Shown in pieces: positions 1 through 10,664 of a stretch of DNA of 64,000 nucleotides; the first letter of the stretch is position 1; each line of letters begins with the position of its first letter. The stretch spans positions 223,870,399 through 223,934,398 of the forward strand of contig OY986435.1 of NCBI GenBank assembly GCA_963920525.1, given 5' to 3'. Origin of the DNA: Dichetophora obliterata (taxonomy: Eukaryota > Arthropoda > Insecta > Diptera > Sciomyzidae). The notes beneath the pieces are model-generated. The model was not told the origin of the DNA, searched no databases, and saw nothing but the letters and a program-made list of their open reading frames with translations. The translations under genes were made by a program, and so were the position numbers.

Positions 1-15
1 ATTTATACTAAAAAA

Positions 16-641
16 AGACACAGTTTCGATAGTATCGTAAGTACAGACGTAGAATTCCTTTTTCTACAGTAATAGAGAAAAATTCTGGTTTTTTTATTTA
101 TATTTTTCAAAACTATTTTAAAATATTTCATCTTTTAAATAAAAATTATTCAAAATCGAATTTGTTGTTGTTATTGCCTTCTTCAAACTTACTTGATCTA
201 AAAAGCTCACAATTAAATTCATGTTAAAATTTGTTTTGTTTTTTTAAAAGTTTTTGTTCTTTACTACAGGAAAAGCTCTTTGCTACAGCAAAAATACATA
301 ATTCAAATATTTCCGATATTTATTTCCATTTATTAAACATAGCTTTGAATTACATTTACTTTTAACCAACATAAAAAATTAAGAACAAATTCATCACTAA
401 AAATATCAAACGAAAGCTTTTTATAAAACAAAACAAATTTTTACATAAATTTAATTAGATCAAGTAAGTTTAAAGAAGAACAACAACAACAAATATGTTT
501 TTGAATAATTTTTACTAAGAAGATGAAATGTTTTAAAATAGTTTTGAAAAATATAAATGAAAAAAAAACCAGAATTTTTCTCTATTATTATATAAAAAGG
601 AATCCTACGTCTATACTTACGATACTATCTAAACTATGTCT
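16..641. repeat. Palindromic (long terminal inverted repeat) element A
   Basis: The left end near 16 (AGACACAGTTTCGATAGTATC) returns in reverse complement at about 600-641. The inner arms also match: the GTTGTTGTTATTGCC stretch near 162 pairs with the GAACAACAACAACAA stretch near 478. Arms of roughly 220 bp or more surround a short AT-rich centre, with no coding potential. A diverged partial copy lies at about 21815-22085. This is a foldback/MITE-like repeat; superfamily unassigned. Confidence 0.7.
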
Positions 642-1350
642 TGTTTTATAGATATTCTGAATTTCTGCTCTGGAAATTTGGTAACTACAGTCGGCATATG
701 ACAATCGAAGTATGTCATATTAAAATAGTTTTAATCAGTTTATTAAAATATATATATATATTATTACAACGATTTGTTTTTAGTAAAAGTGGTACCATAA
801 CGGAAATATATCATTCATATGTATGAACATAAAGTTAATTGAATAAGTTGAAAGCTTATGTATGTATATGTATATTTATATATATATATATATATATAGA
901 ATTAAATTTATGTTCATACTTATAAATTATATATATCCGTTACATACATATTACGTAACGTTCACAAAAAACATGATAAATATATTTATATAAACAGTAG
1001 TAATTGAATAGCTACATTCACATATCACAAGCGTTACATAATTATAAGTTTATATAATTATAATCAAGCGCGTCGGAAGCGAATTTCATCTGGGGGGGGG
1101 CAGTACAAATGGTGGTGCAAAAAAAGTTCACCAAAATTTCTTCAAAGAAACATGAATGTGAATAAACAAATTTTTAATTTTAGTTTAAAATAAAAAAAAA
1201 AAATATAAAATTATATAAAAATATTAAAATTCCATTATTTTTAAAAGTTCTTCCAATTTCAATATTAGAGATCATTCTTTAAAGGATCTTTCATATGGTA
1301 ATATGAAAATATAAGAAATAATGGTTGCTTTTATAAAGCAAAATTAGGTA

Positions 1351-2656
1351 CAGGGTCCGCCATCTAACTTTTTTTTTCAACTAGTGCTTATTTCGTGAAT
1401 GGTAACACTTAGCTCATGTCTGATTTGACAGATAATTAGTTTTATCTTTCCGCTGAACGAATATGGTTGTGTATACGCTTGAAAAACGCTGGGAAATATT
1501 GCGACATTACTTTGAAAATCATGGTAATGTTGCAGAATGTGTGCGAAAATTGCGTACGGATTTTGGAAGAAGAGAAGCACCGTCAGCTCCGTATGTTCGT
1601 TATCTTGTGAAAAAAGTTAAAGAAACTGGCATCTTCATCGATAAACCAAAGCGTGAAAAGCCAAAAGCAGTGCGTACACCCGAGAATATTGCTGCTGTGG
1701 CAGAAAGTGTGCGTAAAGAGCCATCAACATCAATTCACCGTCGTTCTCAACAATTGAACATTTCGGAGACATCATTGAGACGAATTTTGCATAAAGACCT
1801 TGGTATGACGCCATACAAAGTCCAATTGGTTCAGGAGTTGAAGCCAACTGACCATCCAATGCGTGGGATGCTTCGCTAAGTGGGCCTGCGATCGACTTAC
1901 AGAAGATGCCGATTTTGCCAAAAAAAATCATCTTTTCAGATGAAGCTCATTTTGATCTTGGCGGGTATGTAAACAAGCAAAATTGTCGCATTTAGGGCAC
2001 AGAAAACCCGCACGCATACATTGAAAAGCCGCTGCACCCAAAACGCGTCACTGTTTGGTTCGAATTTTGGTTCAGAGGCATAATTGGGCCATTTTTCTTC
2101 GAAAATGAGCAAGGAGTGGCCGTTACAGTCAATGGCGATCGTTATTAGGCCATGTTGAAAGAATTTTTGTTCACAAAAATTGAAAAGGAGGATATTGGCA
2201 ACATTTGGTTTTAACAGGAGGACGCTACGTGCCACACAGCCGAAGCTACACTCGATGTTTTGCGCCCTGTTTTTGAAGATCGCATTATCAGCCACAGAGC
2301 TGATGTCGTTTGGCCACCTCGAATCTGCGATTTGACACCGTTGGACTATTATTTGTGGGATGCCCTCACAGATAAGTGTTACGCTGACAAGCCAGAGACA
2401 ATTGACGCTTTAAAGGACAATATTCGTTAAGCCATTGGTGGAATACAGCTGCACACAATCGATAATGTGCTTAAAAATTGGACCGATCGTGTAGGCTACT
2501 GCATGGCCAGCCGAGGCAGCCATTTGAATAAAATTATTTCAAATTATTAACCGGAATAATTGTAATTTCAAATGAAAAAATAAATTTGAGAAAATATCTA
2601 GTAGTTTTTTTTAATAGAATTTTCAAAAAAAAAAAAAAGTTATTTGGCGGACCCTT
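1351..2656 (+). mobile_element. mariner-family element, full length but decayed
   Basis: Ends CAGGGTCCGCC and its inverse (GGCGGACCCT) are bounded by TA dinucleotides at 1349-1350 and 2657-2658. The last terminal base is mutated. It sits inside hAT copy A. The second hAT copy (B, near 45410) carries the matching uninterrupted sequence AGGTATATC, so the insertion point is confirmed by a copy without the insertion. A deleted relative is at 60965-61857. Confidence 0.93.
1463..2550 (+). pseudogene. mariner transposase pseudogene
   Basis: It would encode a cut-and-paste DDD transposase of about 350 residues, with an N-terminal helix-turn-helix region and a C-terminal catalytic domain. The first 130 residues (starting MVVYTLEKRWEILRHYFEN) are open. 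A frameshift near 1868 moves the reading to KWACDRLTED, and another lies in the A-run at 1919. Catalytic motifs remain readable across frames: FSDEAHFD, QEDATCHTA and CDLTPLDYYLW, with about 36 residues between the second and third acidic residues. In-frame stops replace sense codons near 1994, 2146, 2213 and 2428. The C-terminus ends ASRGSHLNKII. It cannot make active protein. Tc1/mariner assignment is firm; the subfamily is not settled. Confidence 0.92.
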
Positions 2657-2701
2657 TATATCTGTACATGGTTTAAATGCAATAAGGTACAAAAAGTTAT
2701 A

Positions 2702-2930
2702 TCAATTTAAATTATTCCAAAATGTTTCTTTCTGTCCTTGCGAGAAACAAACTCTTTCGCTGAATTCCATCGAATTCAATTCTTCGGTTTTATCTTTGTG
2801 AATGTGTATAAGTGCTGCATGAGTGAGTCGTTTCTGTGTCATAGTTGCTCGAAGATACGTTTTAAGTCGTCTTAGTGCACTAAAAAAACGCTCAGATGAA
2901 GCTGCTGATGCAGGCACAGTCAAAAGCAAA
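2702..2930 (-). pseudogene. hAT transposase C-terminal (dimerisation) remnant, copy A
   Basis: On the - strand this reads LLTVPASAASSERFFSALRR followed by LKTYLRATMTQKRLTHAAL, the classic hAT C-terminal dimerisation block. Only about 75 residues remain. The rest of the transposase is missing from this copy, while more upstream sequence survives in copy B (44486-45364), which is nearly identical here. Upstream on the - strand are traces of YPNLRKI-type sequence in broken frames. It is a fossil within hAT copy A. Confidence 0.88.
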
Positions 2931-3479
2931 GCAGTAAGTTTTTCAACTTAATTTAATATTTTTTTTTTATAGTATCCGAATTTTTTGCAAATTGGGATAC
3001 AATGCCACTACAATTTGAAGGTGTTTGGCCAGACAATTGCTTCAGCATTTTAAGTTGCACGTGGAGGTCGCTCCTATCAAAGTCATCTGCATAAAGATCT
3101 AGTTTTGTTTTTAGATTTTGTTCAGAAGGCACTTTTCCGTAGAAGGCTTCGATTACAATATTACAGTATTAAGCTACATACTTAAGGGTGCTTTTAAACT
3201 GAAGTGGTGGGATTGCAGTAGAAATTCTACATTTTGTTCTATCTTTTTGCAAACACAGAGAAAGAAAATGGTTATCCGCAAGCATGCTTATGAAGAAGAG
3301 GAAAATATATAATACAAAAATATTATCGTTGTAAAAAAAAACTGATATTTTGAATAACTTTGAAGTTTTCTTTTTAAATTGTTTATCTAGCTAAAAAAAG
3401 TGGGGGGGCAACTGCCCCCTTTCTCCCCCCCGCTTCCGACGCCAATGATTATAATGTATTCATATAAGTTTACATCAAT

Positions 3480-3481
<2 letters not shown>

Positions 3482-3558
<77 letters not shown>

Positions 3559-3561
3559 AGA

Positions 3562-3598
<37 letters not shown>
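3482..3598. repeat. (TA)n microsatellite
   Basis: This is nearly pure TA dinucleotide repeat with a short GAAAGAAACAA break near 3556-3566. It directly abuts the left end of the Tc3-like element, which targets TA. The open reading frames across it are YIYIYI artefacts. Confidence 0.97.
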
Positions 3599-3601
<3 letters not shown>

Positions 3602-5225
3602 TGACACATATTCGTATAAACGCACTCTTAATTTTAAATTTGCTACCTTCTCTCTCTTTTATTAATGCATTATTCAAAACAAATTCAAACTCATATTGTT
3701 CACTAAACTAACGGAAATTTGTACTGAGTGCAAAAAGCTGTTTTCGTTGTTGTTGTTTTATATAAATCAGTTCAGTTTAAATATTTTACTAAAAACAAGT
3801 ACACATTCCTTTAAACGCACCTGAATAAGGAGGTCGAAAATATATTAGTGGTTAAAAGAAATAAGTATTTGCTTGTATTTAATTAACAATTGGTAAGTTT
3901 TATTTAATTTAAATGTAAAAATATTTTCTTAATGATATTTTTTTAAGATTTTATCAAAATGCCAAAGGGAAAATACCTCAATGACATAGAAAAAGTCCAA
4001 ATCAACCTGAACCATAAAGAGGGTTATTCAAATCGGGAAATTGGGCGGAGACTAGGAAGATCAGAAGCAGTCGTCCGCTCTTTTTTAAAAAAACGGTGTT
4101 AATTATGGAGTAAAAAAATCCACGAAAGGCAATCGAAAACTGAGTATTCGCCAAGTTAATCAAATTAGGAAGGAAGCCACCACAAGTTTTTTGAACTCAA
4201 CTCAAATAAAAGAAAAATTAGATCTTCCAGTGACAACGAGGCACATTGCACACATTTGACGTAACTCAGATAACGTTAAATGGAAAAAACCGGTGAGCAA
4301 GCCTGTGTTGAAGCCGCATCACAAAAAGGCGCGCTTAGACTTCGCCCAAAAACACATGCAATGGTCAACTGAGTGGGACAATGTTGTGTTTTCCGACGAA
4401 AAAAAATTTAACTTAGATGGCCCAGACTCTTACAGCTGTTATTGGCATGATTTGCGAAACAATGACGTACGTATGTCAAAAGGAAACTTTGGTGGTGGCA
4501 GCGTTATGGTGTGGGCGGCATTTTCATCTAGAGGTAAAGCAAATATCTGCTTTGTGCCGCCCAAAATGAATTCTAAAAAATACACGGAATTGTTGGATGA
4601 TGCTCTCATTTCATTTTTGGATGATAAAATGGATGAAGACAGTATTTTTCAACAGGATAATGCTGCCATTCACGTTTCTAAAGAGGCATTAAAGTGGTTT
4701 GAAGAGCACAACATCCCACTTATGAAATGGCCTGCATGCAGTCCCGATTTGAATCCGGTGCAGAATCTTTGGGGATGCATATCACGCAAAATCTATGGAC
4801 AAAAAGCCCAAGGACACCTTTACAAAACCGTGCTAGAGCTCAAGTTGGCCTTTAAGGAAGCTTGGGAAGATTTAGATCGTCAGTTGCTGGAAAATTTAGT
4901 GAAGTCGATGCCGAATCGTATATTTGAAGTTATAAATAAAAATGGTGGACCAATTAATTATTGAAAATTAAATAAATACCCATTCCTATTGAAAATTAAG
5001 TTGATGCGTTTAAACGAATATGTACTTGTTTTAAGTAAAATATTTAAACTGAAATGATTTATATAAAACAACAACAACGAAAACAGGTTTTTGCACTCAG
5101 TACAAATTTCCGTTAGTTTAGTAAACAATATGAGTTGGAATTTGTTTTGAGTAATGCATTAATAAAAGAGAGAGAAGGTAGCAAATTTAAAATTAAGAGT
5201 GCGTTTATACGAATATGTGTCACTG
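3599..5225 (+). mobile_element. Tc1/Tc3-like element with about 235-bp terminal inverted repeats
   Basis: Left end CAGTGACACATATTCGTATA and its reverse complement at 5206-5225 are bounded by TA (3597-3598, 5226-5227). The inverted match runs about 235 bp at each end (3599-3835 and about 4993-5225), much longer than in mariner. The total of 1627 bp and the long repeats resemble the Paris/Minos-type organisation in flies, but I do not assign it to either. A likely 5' UTR intron (GTAAGT at 3893 to TTTTAAG at about 3947) precedes the start codon. Confidence 0.93.
3959..4964 (+). pseudogene. Tc3-like transposase, inactive (DD34Q)
   Basis: The start ATG at 3959 gives MPKGKYLNDIEKVQINLNHK, a helix-turn-helix start. 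A frameshift at the A-run near 4095 and an in-frame TGA near 4258 break the N-terminal half. From 4293 a 223-residue open stretch covers the catalytic domain: FSDEKKF (first Asp), GGGSVMVWAAFS, FQQDNAAIH (second Asp), SPDLNPVQNLWG, and the end VINKNGGPINY. In active family members the third acidic residue is Glu in NP(I/V)ENLWG. Here it is Gln (CAG), 34 residues after the second Asp. The copy is therefore doubly dead. Family assignment (Tc1/mariner, DD34E, Tc3-like) is firm. Confidence 0.93.
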
Positions 5226-5227
5226 TA

Positions 5228-5468
5228 TGTCGACAATGAATAACGACTAAACTCAAAATATCGTAAAAAAGCTATATGGCATTTTCTTCATTGCCAATCT
5301 TTGATAGAATGCAGGAAAATATTTTTTGCACAGAATAGATAACCACTTAATTCTGCACCTATTACCGTTTGTAATGTTTCATATATTTCAGAAAAAAGGT
5401 AGGAATAAGTACAATAAAAATATCGGTTTTTATGATAATTTGAGTTTAGTCGTTATTCCTTGTCGACA
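5228..5468. repeat. MITE with 30-bp inverted ends (TGTCGACA)
   Basis: TGTCGACAATGAATAACGAC at the left is mirrored at 5439-5468 with one mismatch over about 30 bp (inverse of GTCGTTATTCCTTGTCGACA). It is 241 bp with no open frame, lying immediately beside the right end of the Tc3-like element. The target duplication is unclear. Confidence 0.8.
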
Positions 5469-5536
5469 CAGATATATTTATATGAGCTGATATAATTTTT
5501 TTTTTTTTAAATACTATGGTTGTCATATACTGACTG

Positions 5537-6040
5537 TAGCTACCCTATTGCCAGAGAGTAAGAATTAAGAACATATAAAAAAATTTCATAACTGAACCAA
5601 CAACAATTACCAAGCAAATCTAAAACAACGACGCACAGAGAAGAGCATGATCACAGCGGTTGAGCAGCGTTAGAGGGGATGAACCGAATCGTCCACAGAA
5701 AATAAACAGAACTTTGATTACTATGTCCGGCTTTTCACTCGTCACTCACGAAAATTCTCGAGCTTGCGGCGAAAGCAAATATTGCTCCGAGAGCAATTAT
5801 TCTCTTGCTCTGGTAGCAAGATCTTTTTGTCCCGCTTTTCACTCGACAATAATTGCCTTTGCCGCAAGCGACAAACTGATTATTCGCCTGCATGAGGGGG
5901 TTTACAAAAGTCCCCTTTCAATCCGAGTAGTCAACAAACTACTTGCGGCGAAAGCAATTATTGCTCATAAAATTGCCAGAGTGAAAAACGGCCCTTTGCA
6001 TAGCATGCATAACCAAAACAACAATATCAGCAGCTAGTAG
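5537..6040. repeat. Repeat flank with internal inverted GCGGCGAAAGCAA motifs
   Basis: About 5537-5710 matches, in reverse complement, 36808-36950, including the ACGCACAGAGAAG and TTTATTTTCTG stretches. From 5760 to 5970 the motif TTGCGGCGAAAGCAA occurs twice direct (near 5764 and 5943) and once inverted (near 5850), so part of the block can fold into a hairpin. The 125-residue open frame here lacks any recognisable domain and I do not call it a gene. Confidence 0.55.
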
Positions 6041-6069
6041 CAACGTTGCCAGTTATGTTGGAAAAATCC

Positions 6070-6720
6070 CATTCGTGGTCATTTTTGATTGCCTCTAGGA
6101 ATTTTTGTTTTTGGGAATTTCTATTAAATTTTTTAATTCAGAGTGGTATTTTTTTAATTGGCTTGGGAATTCAGCTGGGTATTTTTTTATTTCCGTGGGA
6201 GTTTGGTAATATTCTTCTTAAATTATTTTTGGTTTAGTAAGCAAAAATTCTTTGTGGTATTTCTAAATTTTTTTAAATTACAGTTGAAAGTTATTTATAT
6301 GACCTTGTTTTTAATTATGTGGATTTTCTATGATTTAAATACAAATATTAGTTGTTTGATAGTTTAAAATCGTTTACTGAGCTTAAGGTCAGGTTAGAAT
6401 AACTAATTGCTCTAACGAATTTTTCCAAAGAAACAACATTTTTAAATTGTTTATGCATATGGGACTTTTTGTGGAATTTTGTTTAAATTTTAAATTTTAA
6501 ATGCATATGGAATTTTTGGTGGTATTTTTAAAACGCGTGGAATTTTTGTAGTAATTTTTAATGATCCTGGGATTTTTTTTTTTGATAATTTTTTATTGCT
6601 GTGGAAACATTTTTGTTAATCTTTATCATGGTAATTTTTGTTGTATTTAATTTATGTTAATGTAAAAAAAGTAACTTTTTGTCGGAATTGTTTTAAATTT
6701 GAACTGGCAACCTTAACTAG
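6070..6720. repeat. Degenerate GGAATTTTTGTGGTATTTTTA-type repeats
   Basis: Imperfect units such as GTGGAATTTTTGTAGTAATT recur across the interval with spacing of a few tens of bases. They are interrupted at about 6283-6446 by a copy of the R1 repeat. No coding signal is seen. Confidence 0.5.
6283..6446. repeat. R1 repeat, single arm
   Basis: It carries ATGACCTTGTTTTTAATTAT, then TTGTTTGATAGTTTAAAATC, GGTCAGGTTAGAA and a TTTCCAAAGAAACAACA end. The same order is found in the arms at about 9610-10015 and inverted at 16740-16870. Confidence 0.7.
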
Positions 6721-7079
6721 TAGTAGTACATTTTTTGTAGCCACATACTGACCAGGGTTGCATCGGCAGAAAATAAAAAAGTACTCTCAAAATAATAAAA
6801 TATATATGAAAAATATAAAAAGGTCGAAACAGACAATGAAAATGTGGGGATTTCTAAACAAAGATACAAGTTTGACAAGCAAAAAAAAAGATCGCTACAA
6901 AATATATAAAAAATTCTTGTGTAGTACGACAAAATATCCTTTTTGTAATTCCCTATTCTTCCTTCCTATAAAACATTCATCCTCACTTAACGTAGAACAG
7001 AACATACCTAAAAAAAATTCATATCAATATCAAATGTTTTATCGTGATTTTATTCCATCTGTTAAGCTTTGCTATTAGT

Positions 7080-8560
7080 TTCACTATTTTTTTAAACTTT
7101 TTATGTAAAGATTTTCATTTGTGCTTTATATAATCTCTTAAATGTGTTAAAGAAATAATTTGTTATTCTTTCATGCCCTGACGAAGGACCACAAAGTGAG
7201 CCAAATATCGAAAAATAGGATAATAAAAAAGCAAAAAGTTAATAAAAAACAGTTTATATTTTTATACGACCACAGCCCAATTTATAATAGCAACAAATGA
7301 CAGAAGGCCGAAACAACAACAACATTTTTCATTGTTAAATATATACATATATATAAAAAATTAATTCTGTCACTCCATGTCCCATTATAACAAAAAATTG
7401 AATTTTTCATTTATTAAAATGTTCGCATCACAAGTTTTTATAAATAGATTTACGGTTTTCTCGCCATTTAGCTGAGAATTAAATAATTATTTCAAACTAC
7501 GCTCCGTTTTAGTTTGGTATAACAACTATAACTGAATCCAATTACAAAAGCAAGTGTTTAAAAAGGCGTTAGAAACACATCGATAACATTTTTATAATTC
7601 TTTTAGCTGTCAATCTTTTATTTTGTTTTCTTTAGTTTGTTTTTATCTGAATCAAGTCTATTTCGCTATTTCACATTTTCTCGAAATTTTTATAAACAAA
7701 CTTATGAAATTTTAATTGATCACTTATAATTGCAATCCAAACTAATGGTTCCTTTTTTTTGCCCTAGGAATTATTTTTTGTATGTCAATGTAAAGCAAAT
7801 TAGAAAATTTGCTCTACACTTGCTGGCTGACATGAAACCCCTCTTTTATTCATTCCAGAATTAATTTGATAAGAAGAAAAACCGAACTTAAAGTTTCACA
7901 GAAAATGCTGATTGTTTTCCATTTATTTAAATGCCAACCATTTGCAATTTCAAATGTCTATTAATGCATAATATTAATTTCAGAACAGATTTGATAAGAA
8001 GAAAGGCAGAATTTAAAATACATTATAAATTTCAATAACAATACGCTTAGAAAAATTTTATACTGTGGTATACTTTACACCACAGAAGCAAAAAGCAACC
8101 ATTATTTCAACCTCAAACCCAATGAGATAGCATCCCTTTTTATTTCGCCCTAGTTGATTAATAACATTAACATAACGACATGGCAGCATAGTTTTTTTCA
8201 TATATCTACCACTCTTGGCAGCTTAGTTTAGGAACAGTTAACTTTAAAAATGATCTTCATCTTCTAATAATTAATTTATTATCACCACTGCTGCCAAAAC
8301 GCTATACCTGCTGTCCATTCGAAATTTTTTAGCTTAATGAGGTTCAACAACGAATGGGATCGTTTAGACGCAAAGCTTAATTTTTAGTTATTCAGTCGTA
8401 CACCCAGGCTTGGCAACATGTAGTATCGTCTGAGCCCACCTTATAAAGTGTTTTCAGCCCTGCTGCTGTCCAAAACAAAGTTTACTGATTTCGGCTGTAA
8501 AAGGATACAAAACATATCTTTTGCAAAAATGAATGATATTTGGAAGTGATTTATCTAAAG
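7080..8560. other. AT-rich intergenic stretch, no gene seen
   Basis: There is no convincing coding region or RNA gene. A short direct repeat around TTTGATAAGAAGAAA occurs near 7866 and 7989. The rest looks like unique AT-rich fly sequence or very old repeats. Confidence 0.4.
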
Positions 8561-8611
8561 TGTTTACAAGAATAGCACAATTAGATTATTTCCAGCAAAT
8601 TTCTCAGGTGC

Positions 8612-8800
8612 TAGGATGGACAAACGATACATCTTGCACAAAAGCAAATAGGAAGATAAAAGTTCAGTTTGGCTTTGTTTTTTCTTACCAGAAATAATAA
8701 CTGAAACCGTGAAATGCAACCAATGCCAAGCTATACTAAAAACAAAGGAAGGATCAACAAAAGCTTTTGTTTTTGTCGAATTATTTGTAAACAAACTGAA
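8612..8800 (+). pseudogene. BED zinc finger remnant (hAT transposase N-terminus)
   Basis: Starting at the ATG at 8612, the + frame reads MDKRYILHKSK, a stop, then EDKSSVWLCFFLPEI, VKCNQCQAILKTKEGSTKAF. This matches the BED-finger pattern: an aromatic W..FF start, C-x2-C, and GSTKA before the expected histidines. BED fingers sit at the N-terminus of hAT transposases, where they bind the element's ends. The final His pair is not preserved and the frame has a TAG. No catalytic domain was found downstream. It is a short fossil; the parent element is not identified. Confidence 0.55.
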
Positions 8801-8836
8801 AAATAAAGCCATGGCAAATTGTTATGAATACCAACA

Positions 8837-9190
8837 TAAAGCAAAAGTACCGACGTACTAGTACCCTCTGATTTATATGAAACTTTCATACAAGCTTATA
8901 GGTACGAGTACCATTGGTACCTTGGTACCATTCGCACCACAGATGATTCGCACTTTTTGTTTGTTTGCACTTCATACGTAAACAAACAACCAAATGCTAG
9001 AAGTGCTGCCAAATCGCTATAATGCGAACCAAAAAAAAAAACGAGTGTGGCCAGAGAAAAAAAAAAACACAGAAAAGAGAAAAACACACAGAAAAGCGAT
9101 GAAAATAAAAGTGTACTAGTACGGAAAATGTTGTACCTCGTACGTGAAGAATAAAAACGTGTCCAAAATGGTACGAAAGTACGTACTTGT
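8837..9190. repeat. GTAC/GGTACC-dense palindromic stretch
   Basis: GTAC occurs many times in two clusters (8847-8940 and 9113-9180), for example GACGTACTAGTACC, GGTACCTTGGTACC and GAAAGTACGTAC. The outer end TGCAACCTTG resembles a hAT-like terminus read in reverse (CAAGGTTGCA), but no matching partner with a target duplication was found. Confidence 0.45.
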
Positions 9191-9609
9191 GCAACCTTGA
9201 TACTGACTCTCTAGCTACATGCATCTGTATTCTCTATTGTATTACAACCCAACAAGCCATGAATGTGACTGTTTCAGCTAAACGGTACTTAAAATGGCAG
9301 CGTCTGATTTGGTGGTATGAAAACGACATGTTTTTGTGCCTTTAAACCGTTCTCTATACAATTGTAAAGTCCTTTTTTATATTTATCAAGATTCGAATTA
9401 AAATTTATACCATATTCGCTTTATGTGTCGTTTGTTCTTGTATTTTCCCCCCTCTCTTTTTTACCCGTTCGCCAAAAAACTCTGAAATATGCATTGAATC
9501 AATTGAGTTGCCGTTTATTGTTTAGTTTATTGTTGCAACTTAATAAAAACTATTTTAAGAAAAGGTAACAATTGTTTAACAAAAAATAAAATTAATATGC
9601 AACTTAAAG

Positions 9610-10015
9610 TTTTCTATATGACCTTGTTATTTATTATGTTGATTTTCTCTGATTTAAATACAAATTCTAATTGTTTGATAGTTTAAATCATTCTTGATTT
9701 TAAATACAAATTCTAGCTGTTTGATAGTTTAAAGTCGTTTAATGAGCTTTAGGTCAGGTAAAAACAATTAACTACTCTAACTATTTAATCAAACAGATAA
9801 CTATTATTGAAAATGTTGTTGCTGTTGTTTCTTTGGAAAAAATTCGTTAGAGCAATTAATTGTTCTAACCTGACCTAAAGCTCAATTTTATTTGCAATTT
9901 CAACGATTTTAAAGAATCAAACAACTAGCATTTGTATCTATAATCAAGAATGATTTAAACTATTAAACATTTAGAATTTGTATTAAATCATAGAAAATCA
10001 ACATTAATATACAAC
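9610..10015. repeat. R1 foldback repeat (two inverted arms)
   Basis: The left arm (about 9610-9790) and right arm (about 9830-10015) are imperfect reverse complements. Both contain the ATTTAAATACAAATTCTA/TTTGATAGTTTAAA blocks and the GGTCAGGT motif. A GTTGCTGTTGTTTCTTTGG segment lies at the start of the right arm. Single arms recur at 6283-6446 and 16740-16870. Confidence 0.75.
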
Positions 10016-10189
10016 TTAATAAATGGTACGCTTATATGAAACACACATTGCATAGTTTGCTGACAACGAAACGGTCCGCTTCAGTGCTTTTAAAAGTGCA
10101 CACCGTTTTCAACCGAGCCGATTGGCTATTTGGAAAACAAAAAAAAAAATGAAAGCAACTGATGAGTATTTATATATGTATGTTTTGCA

Positions 10190-10555
10190 TACATATTAAT
10201 AAAAAACAACAACACCAACAACAAAAGCAGCACAACAGCGAACGACGTGATTACGAACCAAACAAGCAAACACAGAAATAACAACAACAACTTTAAAAAC
10301 AGCATAAGCAGCTACAGCAGCTAAGCAGCTTGTGCATTTCTCATACGAATATATAAATTTTTCATCTTCTTAGATTTTGCTTTTTTATTAGATATTCGTT
10401 TCATTCCCACTAAAACAGATATTTTGGCATTTTTTTTCTTTGTACGATGGTAGGTATACCCCAAAATGTCAAATATCACTTCGAAAAAATTTGTGAAAAT
10501 GACCCCCATACAAACCGCGCTGTAAGACGTAATTCTACGTCAAAATTTAATAATT
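10190..10555. repeat. Repeat family B, short copy
   Basis: The stretch ending GACGTAATTCTACGTCAAAA, with GGTATACCCCAAA and TTCTCATACGAATAT inside, corresponds in reverse complement to parts of 19350-21440. Both copies share the outer AACAACAACA-rich flank. The middle of the long copy is absent here, so this may be an internally deleted form. Confidence 0.6.
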
Positions 10556-10664
10556 ATAAGCAGCTTCCTCCCCATATTCATAAAGAAGGTCCCTGGGAAC
10601 CTTGTCAGGCAAGGACGTACTAGAAAATTGCCAGGCATCGGAGGGTTAAATACAGATTATATTA

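Larger units (their letters stand above)
1065..3447 (-). mobile_element. hAT element, copy A (non-autonomous, carries a nested mariner)
   Basis: A perfect 8-bp target duplication ATTATAAT lies at 1057-1064 and 3448-3455. The terminal inverted repeats share GCGTCGGAAGCG next to G/C runs. Without the 1.3 kb mariner inside it, the element is only about 1.1 kb and keeps just a C-terminal transposase remnant on the - strand. Copy B at 43982-45711 has the same ends. Confidence 0.93.
688..5536. mobile_element. TA-flanked CAGTCGGC-ended element, now a container of nested insertions
   Basis: The left end CAGTCGGCATATGACA follows a TA at 686-687. The right end (TGTCATATACTGACTG) is followed by TA at 5537. 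The same termini bound a compact 686-bp copy at 36953-37638. If both ends belong to one element, its interior was invaded by hAT copy A, a (TA)n tract, a Tc3-like element and a MITE. The CAGT terminus and TA flanks suggest a Tc1/mariner-type MITE. Pairing of the two distant ends is inference. Confidence 0.5.

Noticed and set aside
3387..3711. Open frames on both strands rich in YIYIYI
   Set aside because: They are translations of the (TA)n microsatellite, not genes.
5660..6037. 125-codon open frame starting MSSVRGDEPNRPQ
   Set aside because: It overlaps inverted-repeat motifs shared with another locus, and no protein family is recognisable.
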